A stretch of 64,000 bases of DNA, taken from NCBI RefSeq assembly GCF_003261055.1, contig NZ_CP030073.1:6572001-6636000 (forward strand). The letters are read 5' to 3'. The notes beneath the pieces are model-generated. The model was not told the DNA's origin. It did not search any database and saw nothing but the letters and a program-made list of their open reading frames with translations. The position numbers and the translations under genes were made by a program. Source of the stretch: Streptomyces cadmiisoli (lineage in GTDB: Bacteria > Actinomycetota > Actinomycetes > Streptomycetales > Streptomycetaceae). Below, in pieces: positions 1 to 10,829 of this stretch; position 1 is the first letter of the stretch; each line of letters starts with the position of its first letter.

Positions 1-2
1 GC

Positions 3-989
3 ACTCTGTCGAACGACTTCAGCCAGTACTACCTCGGCGCCTACAGCCGTACGTCCCTGCCCGGGGTCACCGGCTTCGACGGCGCCGGCGCGCTGGCCGG
101 CGTCGACGCCGTACTCGGCGACGCGCCCGGCAACCCGCTGAACACGGCGGGCTCGTTCGGGGTCACCTCCGACACGCTGCCGGTGGCGGACTTCCCGCAG
201 TTCGAGAGCGCGGGAGCGGGCCAGTACCCCGGAACGGTGAACCCGTTCGGGCCGTTCGAGGGCTCCTCCATGGCGGCCGTCACGCACTCCGACTACGCCT
301 GGAACCGCCTGACCCGGACCGTCGACCTCACCTCGGTGAGCGCGGCCGACGCCCCGACGCTGCGCACCATGTTGCTGTGGGACACCGAGGAGGGCTACGA
401 CCACGCCGTCCTGGAGGCGCGCACCGCGGGTGGCGACGACTGGACGACACTCCCGGACAAGGGCGGCGCCACCGGCACCGCCGTGCCCACCGAGTGCGAG
501 GCCGGCTTCTTCATCCAGGCGCACCCGGCCCTGAAGCGGTATCTGACGCTGGGTGCCGGCGGCTGCACGCCGTCCGGGACCAGCGGGGCCTGGAACAGCT
601 TCACCAGCTCGTCGGACGGCTGGCAGCAGGTCGAGTTCGACCTGTCCGCGTACGCCGGGAAGACCGTCGAGCTCTCCCTCGGCTACATCACCGACCCCGG
701 TTCCGGCGGCCACGGTGTCCTGGCCGACAACGCCACCGTGGTGATCGGCGGCACGGCGGGCCCGACCGACGGTTTCGAGACGTCCTTGGGTGCGTGGACG
801 ACCCCGGGCCCGCCCGCGGGCAGCCCCGCGGTGGTCACGGAGTGGGGCCTGTCGGGCGAGCTGTTCAAGACGTACGGAGCGGTCTCCACCGACGACACGG
901 TGCTGCTGGGCTACGGCCTGGAGCACGTGACCTCGGCGGCCGACCGCCGGGACCTGATCGGGGAGGCGCTGGACGCACTGGACGACTGA
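3..989 (+). CDS. C-terminal part of a secreted carboxypeptidase-like (M14/immune-inhibitor-A-like) protein, 5' truncated
   Basis: The reading frame is open from the left edge of the window, so the start and any catalytic domain lie upstream; 328 residues are visible. They are rich in Gly, Ser, Thr and aromatic residues with few charged helices, as in the beta-sandwich tail of Streptomyces secreted zinc carboxypeptidases. Near the end a short FETSLGAW segment resembles the F-E-x-G-x-W repeats of immune-inhibitor-A type C-termini. Four cysteines (two in TECEAGFF and GGCTP contexts) could form a disulfide outside the cell. No HxxE or other zinc ligand is visible in this part, so peptidase activity rests on resemblance of the tail only. 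A terminator-like hairpin follows about 60 bases after the stop. Confidence 0.55.
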   Translation, partial: TLSNDFSQYYLGAYSRTSLPGVTGFDGAGALAGVDAVLGDAPGNPLNTAGSFGVTSDTLPVADFPQFESAGAGQYPGTVNPFGPFEGSSMAAVTHSDYAWNRLTRTVDLTSVSAADAPTLRTMLLWDTEEGYDHAVLEARTAGGDDWTTLPDKGGATGTAVPTECEAGFFIQAHPALKRYLTLGAGGCTPSGTSGAWNSFTSSSDGWQQVEFDLSAYAGKTVELSLGYITDPGSGGHGVLADNATVVIGGTAGPTDGFETSLGAWTTPGPPAGSPAVVTEWGLSGELFKTYGAVSTDDTVLLGYGLEHVTSAADRRDLIGEALDALDD

Positions 990-1031
990 CCCCGAGATCG
1001 GTCGCTGACTCTCCGTAGCCACTCGGAGTGA

Positions 1032-2219
<1,188 letters not shown>

Positions 2220-2248
2220 CGACCAGCGCAGGCACTTCGATGTGAGAC

Positions 2249-2282
2249 CAGGGCTCGGTCAGCGCAGGCTGTCCGAGCCCTG
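2249..2282 (+). other. Intercistronic hairpin between gap and pgk
   Basis: Outer arms 2249-2258 and 2273-2282 pair perfectly over 10 bp. After one mismatch an inner 4-bp stem (2260-2263 with 2268-2271) closes on a GCAG loop. Lying in the 104-base gap between gap and pgk, it could stabilise gap mRNA 3' ends or cause partial termination so that gap exceeds pgk. The structure is seen; the function is inferred. Confidence 0.5.
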
Positions 2283-2323
2283 ACTCACGTACTGATCGAC
2301 CAGCCCTCCTCAGGAGCCTCTTC

Positions 2324-3535
2324 ATGAAGACGATCGACGAACTTCTCTCGGAAGGCGTGGACGGCAAGCGGGTCTTCGTCCGTGCCGACCTGAACGTGCC
2401 GCTGGACGGCACCGCCATCACCGACGACGGCCGTATCCGCGCCGTGCTGCCCACCGTCAAGGCGCTCGCCGAGGCGGGCGCCCGGGTGGTCGTCGCCTCG
2501 CACCTGGGCCGTCCCAAGGGCGCGCCGGACCCCGCCTTCTCGCTCGCTCCCGCCGCCGCGCGCCTCGGTGAACTCCTCGGCTCCGAGGTGCGGTTCGCCA
2601 CCGACACGGTCGGCGAGTCCGCGCAGTCCACCGTCGCCGGGCTCGCCCCCGGACAGGTCGCGGTCGTCGAGAACCTCCGCTTCAACGCCGGCGAGACCTC
2701 CAAGGACGACGCCGAGCGCGGTGCGTTCGCCGACCGGCTCGCCGCCCTGGCCGACGTCTACGTCGGCGACGGCTTCGGCGCCGTGCACCGCAAGCACGCC
2801 TCCGTCTACGACCTCCCGGCCCGGCTGCCGCACTACGCCGGCCACCTGATCGCCTCCGAGGTCGCCGTCCTGAAGAAGCTCACCGAGGACGTCCGGCGGC
2901 CCTACGTCGTCGCCCTCGGCGGCGCCAAGGTCTCGGACAAGCTCGCCGTGATCGACCAGCTGCTCGACAAGGCCGACCGCCTGCTCATCGGCGGCGGCAT
3001 GGCGTACACCTTCCTCAAGGCCAAGGGCCACGAGGTCGGCATCTCCCTCCTCCAGGAGGACCAGATCCCGGTCGTCAAGGAGTACATGGAGCGGGCCGAG
3101 AAGAAGGGCGTCGAACTGGTCCTGCCGGTCGACGTCCTGGTCGCGCCGGAGTTCCCGGACCTGAGGACCAAGGCTCCGGCCAACCCCACCACCGTGGCCG
3201 CGGACGCCATCCCGGCCGACCAGGAGGGCCTGGACATCGGTCCGGAGACCCGCAAGCTGTACGCCTCGAAGCTCGCCGACGCCGCCACCGTCTTCTGGAA
3301 CGGCCCGATGGGCGTCTTCGAGCACCCCGACTACGCCGAGGGCACCAAAGCGGTCGCCCAGGCCCTCATCGACTCCCCGGGCTTCACCGTGGTCGGCGGC
3401 GGCGACTCCGCCGCGGCCGTGCGCACCCTGGGATTCGACGAGACGGCATTCGGCCACATCTCGACCGGCGGCGGCGCCTCCCTCGAATACCTCGAGGGCA
3501 AGACGCTCCCCGGCCTCGCCGCACTGGAGGACTGA
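2324..3535 (+). CDS. pgk: Phosphoglycerate kinase
   Basis: Transfers the acyl phosphate of 1,3-bisphosphoglycerate to ADP, making ATP and 3-phosphoglycerate. The 403-residue length is standard. Substrate-binding RADLNVPLD near residue 20, SHLGRPKG near residue 60, and the nucleotide-domain motifs GGGMAYTFLKAKG and GGGDSAAAV are all intact. The ATG at 2324 follows a GGAG-containing leader. Only six bases separate its stop from tpiA, so the two are cotranscribed, while gap lies 104 bases upstream behind a hairpin. Confidence 0.97.
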   Translation: MKTIDELLSEGVDGKRVFVRADLNVPLDGTAITDDGRIRAVLPTVKALAEAGARVVVASHLGRPKGAPDPAFSLAPAAARLGELLGSEVRFATDTVGESAQSTVAGLAPGQVAVVENLRFNAGETSKDDAERGAFADRLAALADVYVGDGFGAVHRKHASVYDLPARLPHYAGHLIASEVAVLKKLTEDVRRPYVVALGGAKVSDKLAVIDQLLDKADRLLIGGGMAYTFLKAKGHEVGISLLQEDQIPVVKEYMERAEKKGVELVLPVDVLVAPEFPDLRTKAPANPTTVAADAIPADQEGLDIGPETRKLYASKLADAATVFWNGPMGVFEHPDYAEGTKAVAQALIDSPGFTVVGGGDSAAAVRTLGFDETAFGHISTGGGASLEYLEGKTLPGLAALED

Positions 3536-3541
3536 CCCTCG

Positions 3542-4318
<777 letters not shown>

Positions 4319-4350
4319 GTATGCGGTAGCGGCGATCCGTCGTACCCTTG

Positions 4351-4379
4351 CGGGGCGTAGTGGTCACCACTGCGCCCCG
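4351..4379 (+). terminator. Hairpin terminator or attenuator between tpiA and secG
   Basis: A 13-bp stem (4351-4363 with 4367-4379, one G-T pair) closes on a 3-base loop. It lies 33 bases after the tpiA stop and 35 bases before secG. It probably ends or reduces glycolytic transcripts. Confidence 0.55.
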
Positions 4380-4413
4380 TCGTCGATCCAGATCCGAGGA
4401 AGTTGGTCCAGCC

Positions 4414-4647
4414 GTGGTTATGGGGTTCTCGATCGCCCTGATCGTCTTCAGCCTGCTGCTGATGCTGCTGGTGCTGATGCACAAGGGGAAGGGCGGCGGC
4501 CTCTCCGACATGTTCGGTGGCGGCATGCAGTCGTCCGTGGGCGGCTCGTCGGTCGCCGAGCGCAACCTCGACCGGATCACCCTGGTGGTCGGTCTGCTCT
4601 GGTTCGCCTGCATCGTTGTGCTCGGCATCATGATGAAGCTCGACTGA
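4414..4647 (+). CDS. secG: Preprotein translocase subunit SecG
   Basis: Small membrane partner of the SecYEG channel that helps SecA-driven export. It has 77 residues with two membrane helices (about residues 3-22 and 52-72) separated by the conserved cytoplasmic loop HKGKGGGLSDMFGGG and SSVAERNLDR. The GTG at 4414 is chosen because AGGAAG at 4397-4402 is correctly spaced; the in-frame ATG at 4420 is further away. Location after tpiA and before the RbpA-like gene is standard in actinomycetes. Confidence 0.93.
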   Translation: MVMGFSIALIVFSLLLMLLVLMHKGKGGGLSDMFGGGMQSSVGGSSVAERNLDRITLVVGLLWFACIVVLGIMMKLD

Positions 4648-4792
4648 CCGGCGCACACATTCCGTATGGAACGCCCCATGTCCGGTACGCGCACGTGAGC
4701 GCGGCCTATCATGGGGCTTGCGTCTAGGTGTGGGGCCTGTAACTCGAATCACTGGACGCGCGTTGGGCCTTACGTAGACTGAGGCGCCCGCA

Positions 4793-4819
4793 GCGAAGCG
4801 AAACGCCGACTCGCTTCGC
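4793..4819 (+). other. Leader hairpin upstream of the RbpA-like gene
   Basis: Arms 4793-4801 and 4811-4819 pair perfectly over 9 bp around a 9-base loop. The 3' arm ends 27 bases before the GTG start, just upstream of the ribosome binding region. Could be a leader RNA element or a weak terminator; no known class is recognised. Confidence 0.35.
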
Positions 4820-4846
4820 GGCACCATCACGCAGGGAGTTACGACC

Positions 4847-5182
4847 GTGGCAAGTGGCAACGCGATCCGAGGAAGCCGGGTCGGGGCGGGGCCGATGGGC
4901 GAGGCCGAGCGCGGCGAGTCCGCGCCGCGTCTGCGCATCTCCTTCTGGTGCTCCAACGGGCATGAGACACAGCCGAGCTTCGCCAGCGACGCGCAGGTCC
5001 CCGACACCTGGGACTGTCCGCGTTGCGGATTCCCGGCCGGCCAGGACCGGGACAACCCGCCGGACCCGCCGCGCACGGAACCGTACAAGACGCATCTGGC
5101 GTACGTGCGGGAGCGGCGCAGTGACGCGGACGGCGAGGCGATCCTCGCCGAGGCGCTCGCCAAACTGCGCGGCGAGATCTAG
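4847..5182 (+). CDS. RbpA-family RNA polymerase-binding protein (paralogue type)
   Basis: RbpA proteins bind the principal sigma factor and RNA polymerase and stabilise the open complex in actinobacteria. This 111-residue protein keeps the layout: N-terminal AIRGSR (compare ALRGTR or VLRGSR), a central zinc-type module (CSNGHE at about 36-41 and CPRCG at about 62-66), then the sigma-interacting helix region with PYKTHLAYVRERR. The RTHWDMLxERR core of canonical RbpA is replaced by KTHLAYVRERR, and the spacing around the cysteines differs. It therefore looks like the second Streptomyces paralogue rather than the principal RbpA. The GTG at 4847 is preceded by AGGGAG. A strong terminator directly follows, so it is probably monocistronic. 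Confidence 0.8.
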   Translation: MASGNAIRGSRVGAGPMGEAERGESAPRLRISFWCSNGHETQPSFASDAQVPDTWDCPRCGFPAGQDRDNPPDPPRTEPYKTHLAYVRERRSDADGEAILAEALAKLRGEI

Positions 5183-5188
5183 CGATTG

Positions 5189-5227
5189 AGGTCCGGTCGG
5201 GCACCAGGGGTGCCGGGCCGGACCTTT
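5189..5227 (+). terminator. Rho-independent-type terminator after the RbpA-like gene
   Basis: A long stem (5189-5205 with 5209-5225, one mismatch and one wobble) closes on a 3-base loop and is followed by a short T run at 5225-5227. It begins 7 bases after the stop codon. Confidence 0.75.
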
Positions 5228-5419
5228 CTGGTACGCAGCGTTCTTCCGTGCCGTGCCTCACGGCGCTGACACCTGCGCTCCCGCCGGACGTACCTCTGGG
5301 CGGGGCGGTGCGACGCCCCCACGACAGGGCACGTCACCCCCTGATCAACTAGGTTGGGGAACGGCAGCGGGGCAGGTGCGCGGCAGGTGCACCGGCACGA
5401 AAGAAGGCTGAAGTACGAG

Positions 5420-7075
5420 ATGAACGCAGACGGCCGTACCAGGCTCAACGAGACGCCCGAGTGGACCGCGCTGGCCGAGCACCGTGAGGAGCTCGGCGGG
5501 GTCGGACTGCGCGAGCTCTTCGACACGGATCCCGGGCGGGGTACGGGATACACCCTCCAGGTCGGGGACCTCCACGTCGACTACGCCAAACACCTGGTCA
5601 CCGACGAGACGCTGCGGCTGCTGCGCGAGCTGGCCGCCGCGACCGACGTCTTCGGCCTCAGGGACGCCATGTTCCGCGGCGAGAAGATCAATACGACCGA
5701 GGACCGGGCGGTGCTGCACACCGCCCTGCGGGCGCCCCGGGACGCGGTGATCGAGGTCGACGGCAGGAACGTCGTCCCGGATGTGCACGCCGTGCTCGAC
5801 AAGATGGCCGGCTTCGCCGAGCGGGTCCGGTCGGGGGAGTGGACCGGGTACACCGGCAGGCGGATCCGCAACGTCGTCAACGTCGGTATCGGCGGCTCCG
5901 ACCTCGGCCCGGCGATGGCCTACGAGGTGCTGCGCGCCTTCACCGACCGGGACCTCACCGTCCGCTTCGTCTCGAACGTCGACGGCGCCGACCTGCACGA
6001 GGCGACCCGTGACCTGGACCCGGCCGAGACGCTGTTCATCATCGCGTCCAAGACCTTCACCACCATCGAGACCATCACCAACGCCACCTCGGCGCGCTCC
6101 TGGCTCCTTCAGGCGCTCGGCGACGAGAAGGCGGTGGCCCGGCACTTCGTCGCGCTGTCCACGAACGCCGAGAAGGTCACCGGGTTCGGCATCGACCCGG
6201 ACAACATGTTCGAGTTCTGGGACTGGGTCGGCGGCCGCTACTCCTACGACTCGGCGATCGGCCTGTCCCTGATGATCGCCATCGGCCCGGAGCGCTTCCG
6301 CGAGATGCTCGACGGCTTCCACCTGGTCGACGAGCACTTCCGCACCGCTCCCGCCGAGTCCAACGTGCCGCTCTTGCTGGGCCTGTTGGGCGTCTGGTAC
6401 GGCAACTTCCATGACGCCCAGTCGCACGCGGTGCTGCCGTACAGCCACTACCTGTCCAGGTTCACGGCCTATCTCCAGCAGCTCGACATGGAGTCCAACG
6501 GCAAGTACGTCGGCCGGGACGGGCGTGAGGTGGAGTGGCAGACCGGGCCCGTGGTCTGGGGCACCCCCGGCACCAACGGGCAGCACGCCTACTACCAGCT
6601 CCTGCACCAGGGCACCAAGCTGATCCCGGCCGACTTCATCGGCTTCGCCGAGCCGGTCGCCGAGCTCTCCGGCGAGCTGACGGCGCAGCACGACCTGCTG
6701 ATGGCCAACTTCTTCGCCCAGACGCAGGCGCTGGCCTTCGGCAAGACGGCGGACGAGGTGCGGGCCGAGGGCGTGCCCGAGGAACTGGTCCCGCACAAGA
6801 CCTTCCGGGGCGACCGCCCGACGACGACGATCCTCGCGCGCGAGCTGAGCCCTTCGGTGCTCGGCCAGTTGGTCGCGCTGTACGAGCACAAGGTCTTCGT
6901 CCAGGGCGCGATCTGGAACATCGACTCCTTCGACCAATGGGGCGTCGAGCTCGGCAAGGTCCTCGCGAAGCGGGTCGAACCCGCGCTGACCGAGGGCGCC
7001 GAGGTGCCCGGACTCGACACGTCCACCAAGGCGCTGGTCGCCAAGTACCGGGAGCTGCGCGGCCGGACGAAGTGA
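5420..7075 (+). CDS. pgi: Glucose-6-phosphate isomerase
   Basis: Interconverts glucose 6-phosphate and fructose 6-phosphate and links glycolysis with the pentose phosphate genes downstream. The ATG at 5420 gives 551 residues, the normal length for this class. Signature segments are present: [13 protein letters not shown] (about 155-167), [13 protein letters not shown] (about 273-285), the catalytic Glu region [14 protein letters not shown] (about 378-391) and the C-terminal [14 protein letters not shown]. The frame extends 22 codons upstream to a GTG without homology or a better ribosome site. It ends only 19 bases before the convergent exporter gene, with no clear terminator between them. 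Confidence 0.96.
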   Translation: MNADGRTRLNETPEWTALAEHREELGGVGLRELFDTDPGRGTGYTLQVGDLHVDYAKHLVTDETLRLLRELAAATDVFGLRDAMFRGEKINTTEDRAVLHTALRAPRDAVIEVDGRNVVPDVHAVLDKMAGFAERVRSGEWTGYTGRRIRNVVNVGIGGSDLGPAMAYEVLRAFTDRDLTVRFVSNVDGADLHEATRDLDPAETLFIIASKTFTTIETITNATSARSWLLQALGDEKAVARHFVALSTNAEKVTGFGIDPDNMFEFWDWVGGRYSYDSAIGLSLMIAIGPERFREMLDGFHLVDEHFRTAPAESNVPLLLGLLGVWYGNFHDAQSHAVLPYSHYLSRFTAYLQQLDMESNGKYVGRDGREVEWQTGPVVWGTPGTNGQHAYYQLLHQGTKLIPADFIGFAEPVAELSGELTAQHDLLMANFFAQTQALAFGKTADEVRAEGVPEELVPHKTFRGDRPTTTILARELSPSVLGQLVALYEHKVFVQGAIWNIDSFDQWGVELGKVLAKRVEPALTEGAEVPGLDTSTKALVAKYRELRGRTK

Positions 7076-7094
7076 AACACCCGGCCCGCCGCCG

Positions 7095-9377
7095 TCAGGC
7101 CACCGCGCTCAGCGTGTCGACGAGCCGGCGGCGGGCCGCCCGGGCCGCGGGCAGCACCGCGAGCGCGGCGGCGCCCAGCACGGCGGCGGCGCCGAACAGC
7201 AGCAGGAAGACCGGCGACGGACCCTGCGCTATCCCGGCGCCCATGCCGCTGGACCTGCCCTGGGCGTCGATCAGCCAGTGCGCGAGCGGCAGTCCCAGCG
7301 CGGTGCCGAGCAGGACGGCGCACAGGGCGGTGCAGGCGGTCGCCGTGACGGTGACGGCGGTGATCTGCCGCGGGGTGAGGCCGACGGCCTTGAGCGCCAG
7401 CAGATCCCGCTCGCCCTCGCGGACGGTGCCGCCGATCACCGTGAGCAGTTCGACCACGCCGATCAGGGCGAGGACCGCGATCAGCCCGAGCACGACCCCG
7501 CGCAGCGACGCCAGACCGTCCACCGGGTTCGGGGTGGCGTGCACATCCAGATGCCCGCCCATGGTCGTCGCCAGGTCGCCCGCGACGTCCTGCGGTTCGG
7601 CGCCGGCCCGCAGCCGCAGCTCGTACAGGGTGGGACGCAGCTCGGGGTCGTTCTCCCGGAGGGTGTCGAGCGAGGTGGAGATGACCCGGCCGGCGTTCTC
7701 CGGCTCGATGCTGCGGCCCACGATGTGCAGGATCTGCGGCTGATCGCCGACCGTCATCCGCACCCAGTCGCCGACGCGCACGTCCAGCAGGTCGAGCAGG
7801 CCCTGCCCGGCCACCGCCTCGTCCCGGCCGAGCGGCGCGCGCCCCTCGGCCAGCGCGAACGGATAGGGGTCGCGGCCGGTGCCCAGGCCGCGCAGGGCGA
7901 TCGTGGCCGTCTGCCCGGGCACCAGCGCCGCCATCTCGACGCCCGGGTGGGCGGCGGCGATCCGCGGATCGCGGTCGAGCAGCGCGCGGACGTCGCGGTC
8001 GGCCACCTCGCGGTCCGGGCGGACGGTGAGCGCGGCGGCCAGGCCGACCTGCTCGGGCCTGTTCTGGAAGCGCTCGACGGTGCTCCAGGCGCTCATCGCC
8101 ACCACGATCAGCAGCAGGGGCAGCGCCAGCCGGGCGACGGTGGCCGGGGTCCGGGGCCGGCGGGGGAACGCCTTGTGCCAGCCGAGCACCAGCGCGGGCG
8201 GCAGCCGCAGCCCGAGCGCCCCGCGGGCCAGGCCCGAGAGCCGGCCGGCCACCGGTGCGGCGGTCCGCGGCACCGGCACCGGGGGCACCCGCCCGGCCCG
8301 CCAGGCGGCGAGTCCGGTGGTGGCGGCGATGAACAGCACCACGCCCACCGGTATCGCCAGCAGGGCCGCCGTGTGCCCCGGCAGCCCCTGCCAGACGTCG
8401 ACCGCGTCCCCGAGGCGCCCCGGGATCCGGCCGCCGAGGCCCTGGGTGAGCGCCGCCGCGGCGAGCGCGCCGAGCAGGGCGTAGGCGACGTGCTGGAGCA
8501 GGAACACACGGACCACCTGGGCGGGTGTGAACCCGATCGCCTTCAGCACCGAGATGTCCCGCAGATGGCCCCGGATGCGGGTGCTGATCACCCCGTGCAC
8601 GGCGAGCCCGGCGGCGAGCAGGGCGCCGAGCCCGAACAGGCCGAGCACCTGGCCGAGCAGGCGGGTGTCGCCCTGCGCCTCGGACCGGGCCTGCTGCCAG
8701 GTGGTGACCTCGTTCACGGCGCCGGCCCCGAGGGCGGTCACGGCGCGCTGGACGGCGTAGTCGGTCTCGTCCGGGTCCGCCAGACGCAGCCCGGTCACCT
8801 CGCCGTCCGGTGCGCGCACCGCGGACGGCAGGGCCCAGACGAGTCCGCGGCGCTCACCGGGGCGGTAGCGCGGCTCGGCGCTGTCGGCGATGCCCGCGAC
8901 CGTCAGGGCGCGCGCGGTGCCGGGCAGCCTGAGGACGTCCCCGGGCTCGGCGAGCAGGGCGCGCGCCAGATGGCTCTCCAGCACCACACCGTCGGGGTCC
9001 GCGCCGTCCAGCCAGCGGCCCGAGACGAGCAGCGGGCGCCCGACGGCGGGCCGCGCGGTCGTGCCGCGCAGTTCGACCGAGGCGCGGATGCCCCGGGAGG
9101 CGACGGTGGCGGACTCGGTCGGGTAGGGGCCCGCGACGGACTCCACGCCGTCCAGCGCGGCGAGCTCGTGCGTACGGGCCGACAGGCCGGTGTGGATCCA
9201 CACGTGCGCGTCCCGCGACTGCTTGAACACGCGCTGCCAGGGGTTGGTGGCGTAGCCGAACAGCGCGGTCGCCAGCAGCAGCGAGACGACGACCCCGGCG
9301 GTGGCGAGCACGATGAACAGGGCCTCGCCCCGGTGTGCGCGCAGATCGGAGTGCACCCAGCGCAGGGTCGCTCGCAT
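7095..9377 (-). CDS. FtsX/MacB-type ABC transporter permease
   Basis: Membrane subunit of a LolCDE/MacB-like mechanotransmission transporter that exports or extracts peptides, lipids or antibiotics. The 760 residues show the duplicated FtsX plan: an N-terminal membrane helix (about 19-42), a large extracytoplasmic region, a first helix cluster at about 250-375, a second helix at about 425-445, a second extracytoplasmic region, and a final FtsX domain at about 635-750. The segment ISVLKAIGFTPAQV and its repeat LLALKAVGLTPRQI mark the coupling helices. It lies 65 bases downstream of its ATPase gene and belongs to the padR-ATPase-permease operon. The substrate cannot be told from sequence. Confidence 0.9.
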   Translation of the reverse strand: MRATLRWVHSDLRAHRGEALFIVLATAGVVVSLLLATALFGYATNPWQRVFKQSRDAHVWIHTGLSARTHELAALDGVESVAGPYPTESATVASRGIRASVELRGTTARPAVGRPLLVSGRWLDGADPDGVVLESHLARALLAEPGDVLRLPGTARALTVAGIADSAEPRYRPGERRGLVWALPSAVRAPDGEVTGLRLADPDETDYAVQRAVTALGAGAVNEVTTWQQARSEAQGDTRLLGQVLGLFGLGALLAAGLAVHGVISTRIRGHLRDISVLKAIGFTPAQVVRVFLLQHVAYALLGALAAAALTQGLGGRIPGRLGDAVDVWQGLPGHTAALLAIPVGVVLFIAATTGLAAWRAGRVPPVPVPRTAAPVAGRLSGLARGALGLRLPPALVLGWHKAFPRRPRTPATVARLALPLLLIVVAMSAWSTVERFQNRPEQVGLAAALTVRPDREVADRDVRALLDRDPRIAAAHPGVEMAALVPGQTATIALRGLGTGRDPYPFALAEGRAPLGRDEAVAGQGLLDLLDVRVGDWVRMTVGDQPQILHIVGRSIEPENAGRVISTSLDTLRENDPELRPTLYELRLRAGAEPQDVAGDLATTMGGHLDVHATPNPVDGLASLRGVVLGLIAVLALIGVVELLTVIGGTVREGERDLLALKAVGLTPRQITAVTVTATACTALCAVLLGTALGLPLAHWLIDAQGRSSGMGAGIAQGPSPVFLLLFGAAAVLGAAALAVLPAARAARRRLVDTLSAVA

Positions 9378-9442
9378 GGGCCTCAGCCTTTCGGCCCGCG
9401 TACGCCGGGGCGGCCGGCCGGCAGTTCGTCGTACACCGTGGA

Positions 9443-10192
9443 TCAGTCCCTCAGTTCCAGCACCCCGGACGTGCCGGCCCGGCGGGACGGGGTGCCGGTC
9501 AGTTCCGCGTCGTCCGCGATCCGCCCGTCGAAGAAGCTGATCACCCGGTCGGCGGCGCTCGCCAGCCGGGCGTCATGGGTGACCAGCAGGATCGTCTGGC
9601 CGCGTGCGTGGAAGCGGGACAGCAGCCGCATCACCTCGCGGGTGCCCCGGCTGTCCAGGCTGCCGGCCGGCTCGTCGGCCAGCAGCAGGGGCGGATGGTT
9701 CACCAGGGCGCGGGCCAGCGCGACCCGCTGCTGCTCACCGCCGGACAGCTCGCCCGGCATGCTGCGCTCCTTGCCGTCCAGGCCCAGCTCGGTCAGCAGG
9801 GCCGACCGCTCGGCCCGCGCGCGCTTGGGCGGGACTCCGGCGAGCAGGGCGGGCAGCTCGACGTTGTCCGCGACCGAGAGGTTGGAGACCAGGTTGAAGA
9901 ACTGGAAGACGATCCCGATGCGCCGGCGGCGCTCGATCGCCCAGCGGGCCTCGCTGTAGGAGTCCGTGCACTCGCCGTCCAGCCGGATGCTGCCCTCGTC
10001 GGGCCGCTGGAGTCCGCCGAGCAGATGCAGCAGCGTCGACTTCCCGGCGCCGGACGGGCCGGTGACGGCCACGAACTCGCCGTGCGCCACGCTCAGATCG
10101 ACACCGCGTACGGCGTGGGCGGGGGCGCCCTCCCCGTAGTGCGTCTTGACCAGCCCCTCGGCACGCAGCAGCGGAGTGGGGTTCTCGCTCAC
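9443..10192 (-). CDS. ABC transporter ATP-binding protein (LolD/MacB type)
   Basis: Energises the FtsX-type permease encoded next to it. The 249 residues contain Walker A GPSGAGKST (about 45-53), a Q-loop in IVFQFFNLV, the signature LSGGEQQR (about 148-155), Walker B LLLADEP and the switch His in LVTHD. The MacB/LolD subfamily is suggested by the FFNL segment and the partner. Its GTG start overlaps the padR stop (GTGA), so the regulator and the pump are translationally coupled. Confidence 0.93.
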   Translation of the reverse strand: MSENPTPLLRAEGLVKTHYGEGAPAHAVRGVDLSVAHGEFVAVTGPSGAGKSTLLHLLGGLQRPDEGSIRLDGECTDSYSEARWAIERRRRIGIVFQFFNLVSNLSVADNVELPALLAGVPPKRARAERSALLTELGLDGKERSMPGELSGGEQQRVALARALVNHPPLLLADEPAGSLDSRGTREVMRLLSRFHARGQTILLVTHDARLASAADRVISFFDGRIADDAELTGTPSRRAGTSGVLELRD

Positions 10193-10704
10193 TCCGACCC
10201 CTCCAGTTCCTCCTGGCAGCGCTCCAACCAGTCCAGGTCGGCCTGGAGATGCAGCATCGCACCCTCGATGAGCAGATGGGCGACGCGGTTGTCGCGGTTC
10301 TCGGCGGCGGCCAGCTTCGACAGGTTGCGCATGGTGTTCAGGTACTGGCGCCGCTGTTTGTTGATCAGCGCGATCTGGTCGGCGAGCCCGGTCCGCGGCG
10401 CCAGGGCGAGCTTCATGAAGAACTCGTCCCGCACCCGCGGCTCGTCCGCCGTCTCCTCGTACCAGGCGTTCAGCGCCTCCCGCCCGGCGTCGGTGAGGTG
10501 GTAGATCTTCTTGTTGGGCCGGTTCGACTGCTCCACCTCTTCGCCCTCGATCAGTCCGGACTTCTCGAGGCGGCCGAGGGTCACGTAGATCTGGCCGATG
10601 TTGGGCTGAGGGTACGCGGCGCCCAGCAGTTGCTCAAGGTCCTGCTTCAGCTCGTAGCCGTGGGCCGGGCCGCGCGCGAGGAGTGCCAGGAGTGGCAGGC
10701 GCAC
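10189..10704 (-). CDS. PadR-family transcriptional regulator
   Basis: PadR repressors are winged-helix proteins that commonly control an adjacent ABC exporter and are relieved by its drug-like substrate. The 171-residue protein starts LPLLALLARGPAHGYELKQ, which is the PadR recognition fold, followed by the wing (IYHLTDAGREAL near 80-92) and a C-terminal helical Vir-like dimerisation region. It reads first in a three-gene minus-strand operon with the ATPase and permease. A perfect 15-bp palindrome lies 54 bases upstream of its GTG start, between it and the divergent solute-binding-protein gene, and is a candidate autoregulatory operator. Confidence 0.92.
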   Translation of the reverse strand: MRLPLLALLARGPAHGYELKQDLEQLLGAAYPQPNIGQIYVTLGRLEKSGLIEGEEVEQSNRPNKKIYHLTDAGREALNAWYEETADEPRVRDEFFMKLALAPRTGLADQIALINKQRRQYLNTMRNLSKLAAAENRDNRVAHLLIEGAMLHLQADLDWLERCQEELEGSE

Positions 10705-10757
10705 TCGTGCTCTCCTCCTAGCGTCCTCGTATTGTGCTCCAGGCCCTAGTATCGCCC

Positions 10758-10772
10758 ATACCTAACAGGTAT
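10758..10772. promoter_or_regulatory. Operator-like palindrome, site 1 (padR/binding-protein divergent region)
   Basis: ATACCTAACAGGTAT is an inverted repeat with 6-bp arms around AAC. Its 13-bp core TACCTAACAGGTA recurs, as the reverse complement, at 12103-12115 and as a half-site at 12220-12228. It sits between the padR start (10704, minus) and the binding-protein start (10830, plus). PadR autoregulation is the simplest reading, but binding is inferred. Confidence 0.6.
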
Positions 10773-10829
10773 ACATGGCGTCTGACTCCGGGCGATGGGG
10801 CCCGGTGCCGGGTGTACAGGGAGGAACCT

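Noticed and set aside
4672..4700. A GGAAC element before the RbpA-like gene as a sigma-R or ECF promoter
   Set aside because: No matching -10 (GTT or CGTC) at the required 16 to 19 base spacing.
7278..9959. A very long open frame on the plus strand opposite the FtsX permease and ATPase genes
   Set aside because: Its translation is dominated by Arg, Gly, Ala and Gln, as produced by antisense reading of high-G+C genes; the minus-strand genes have clear domains.
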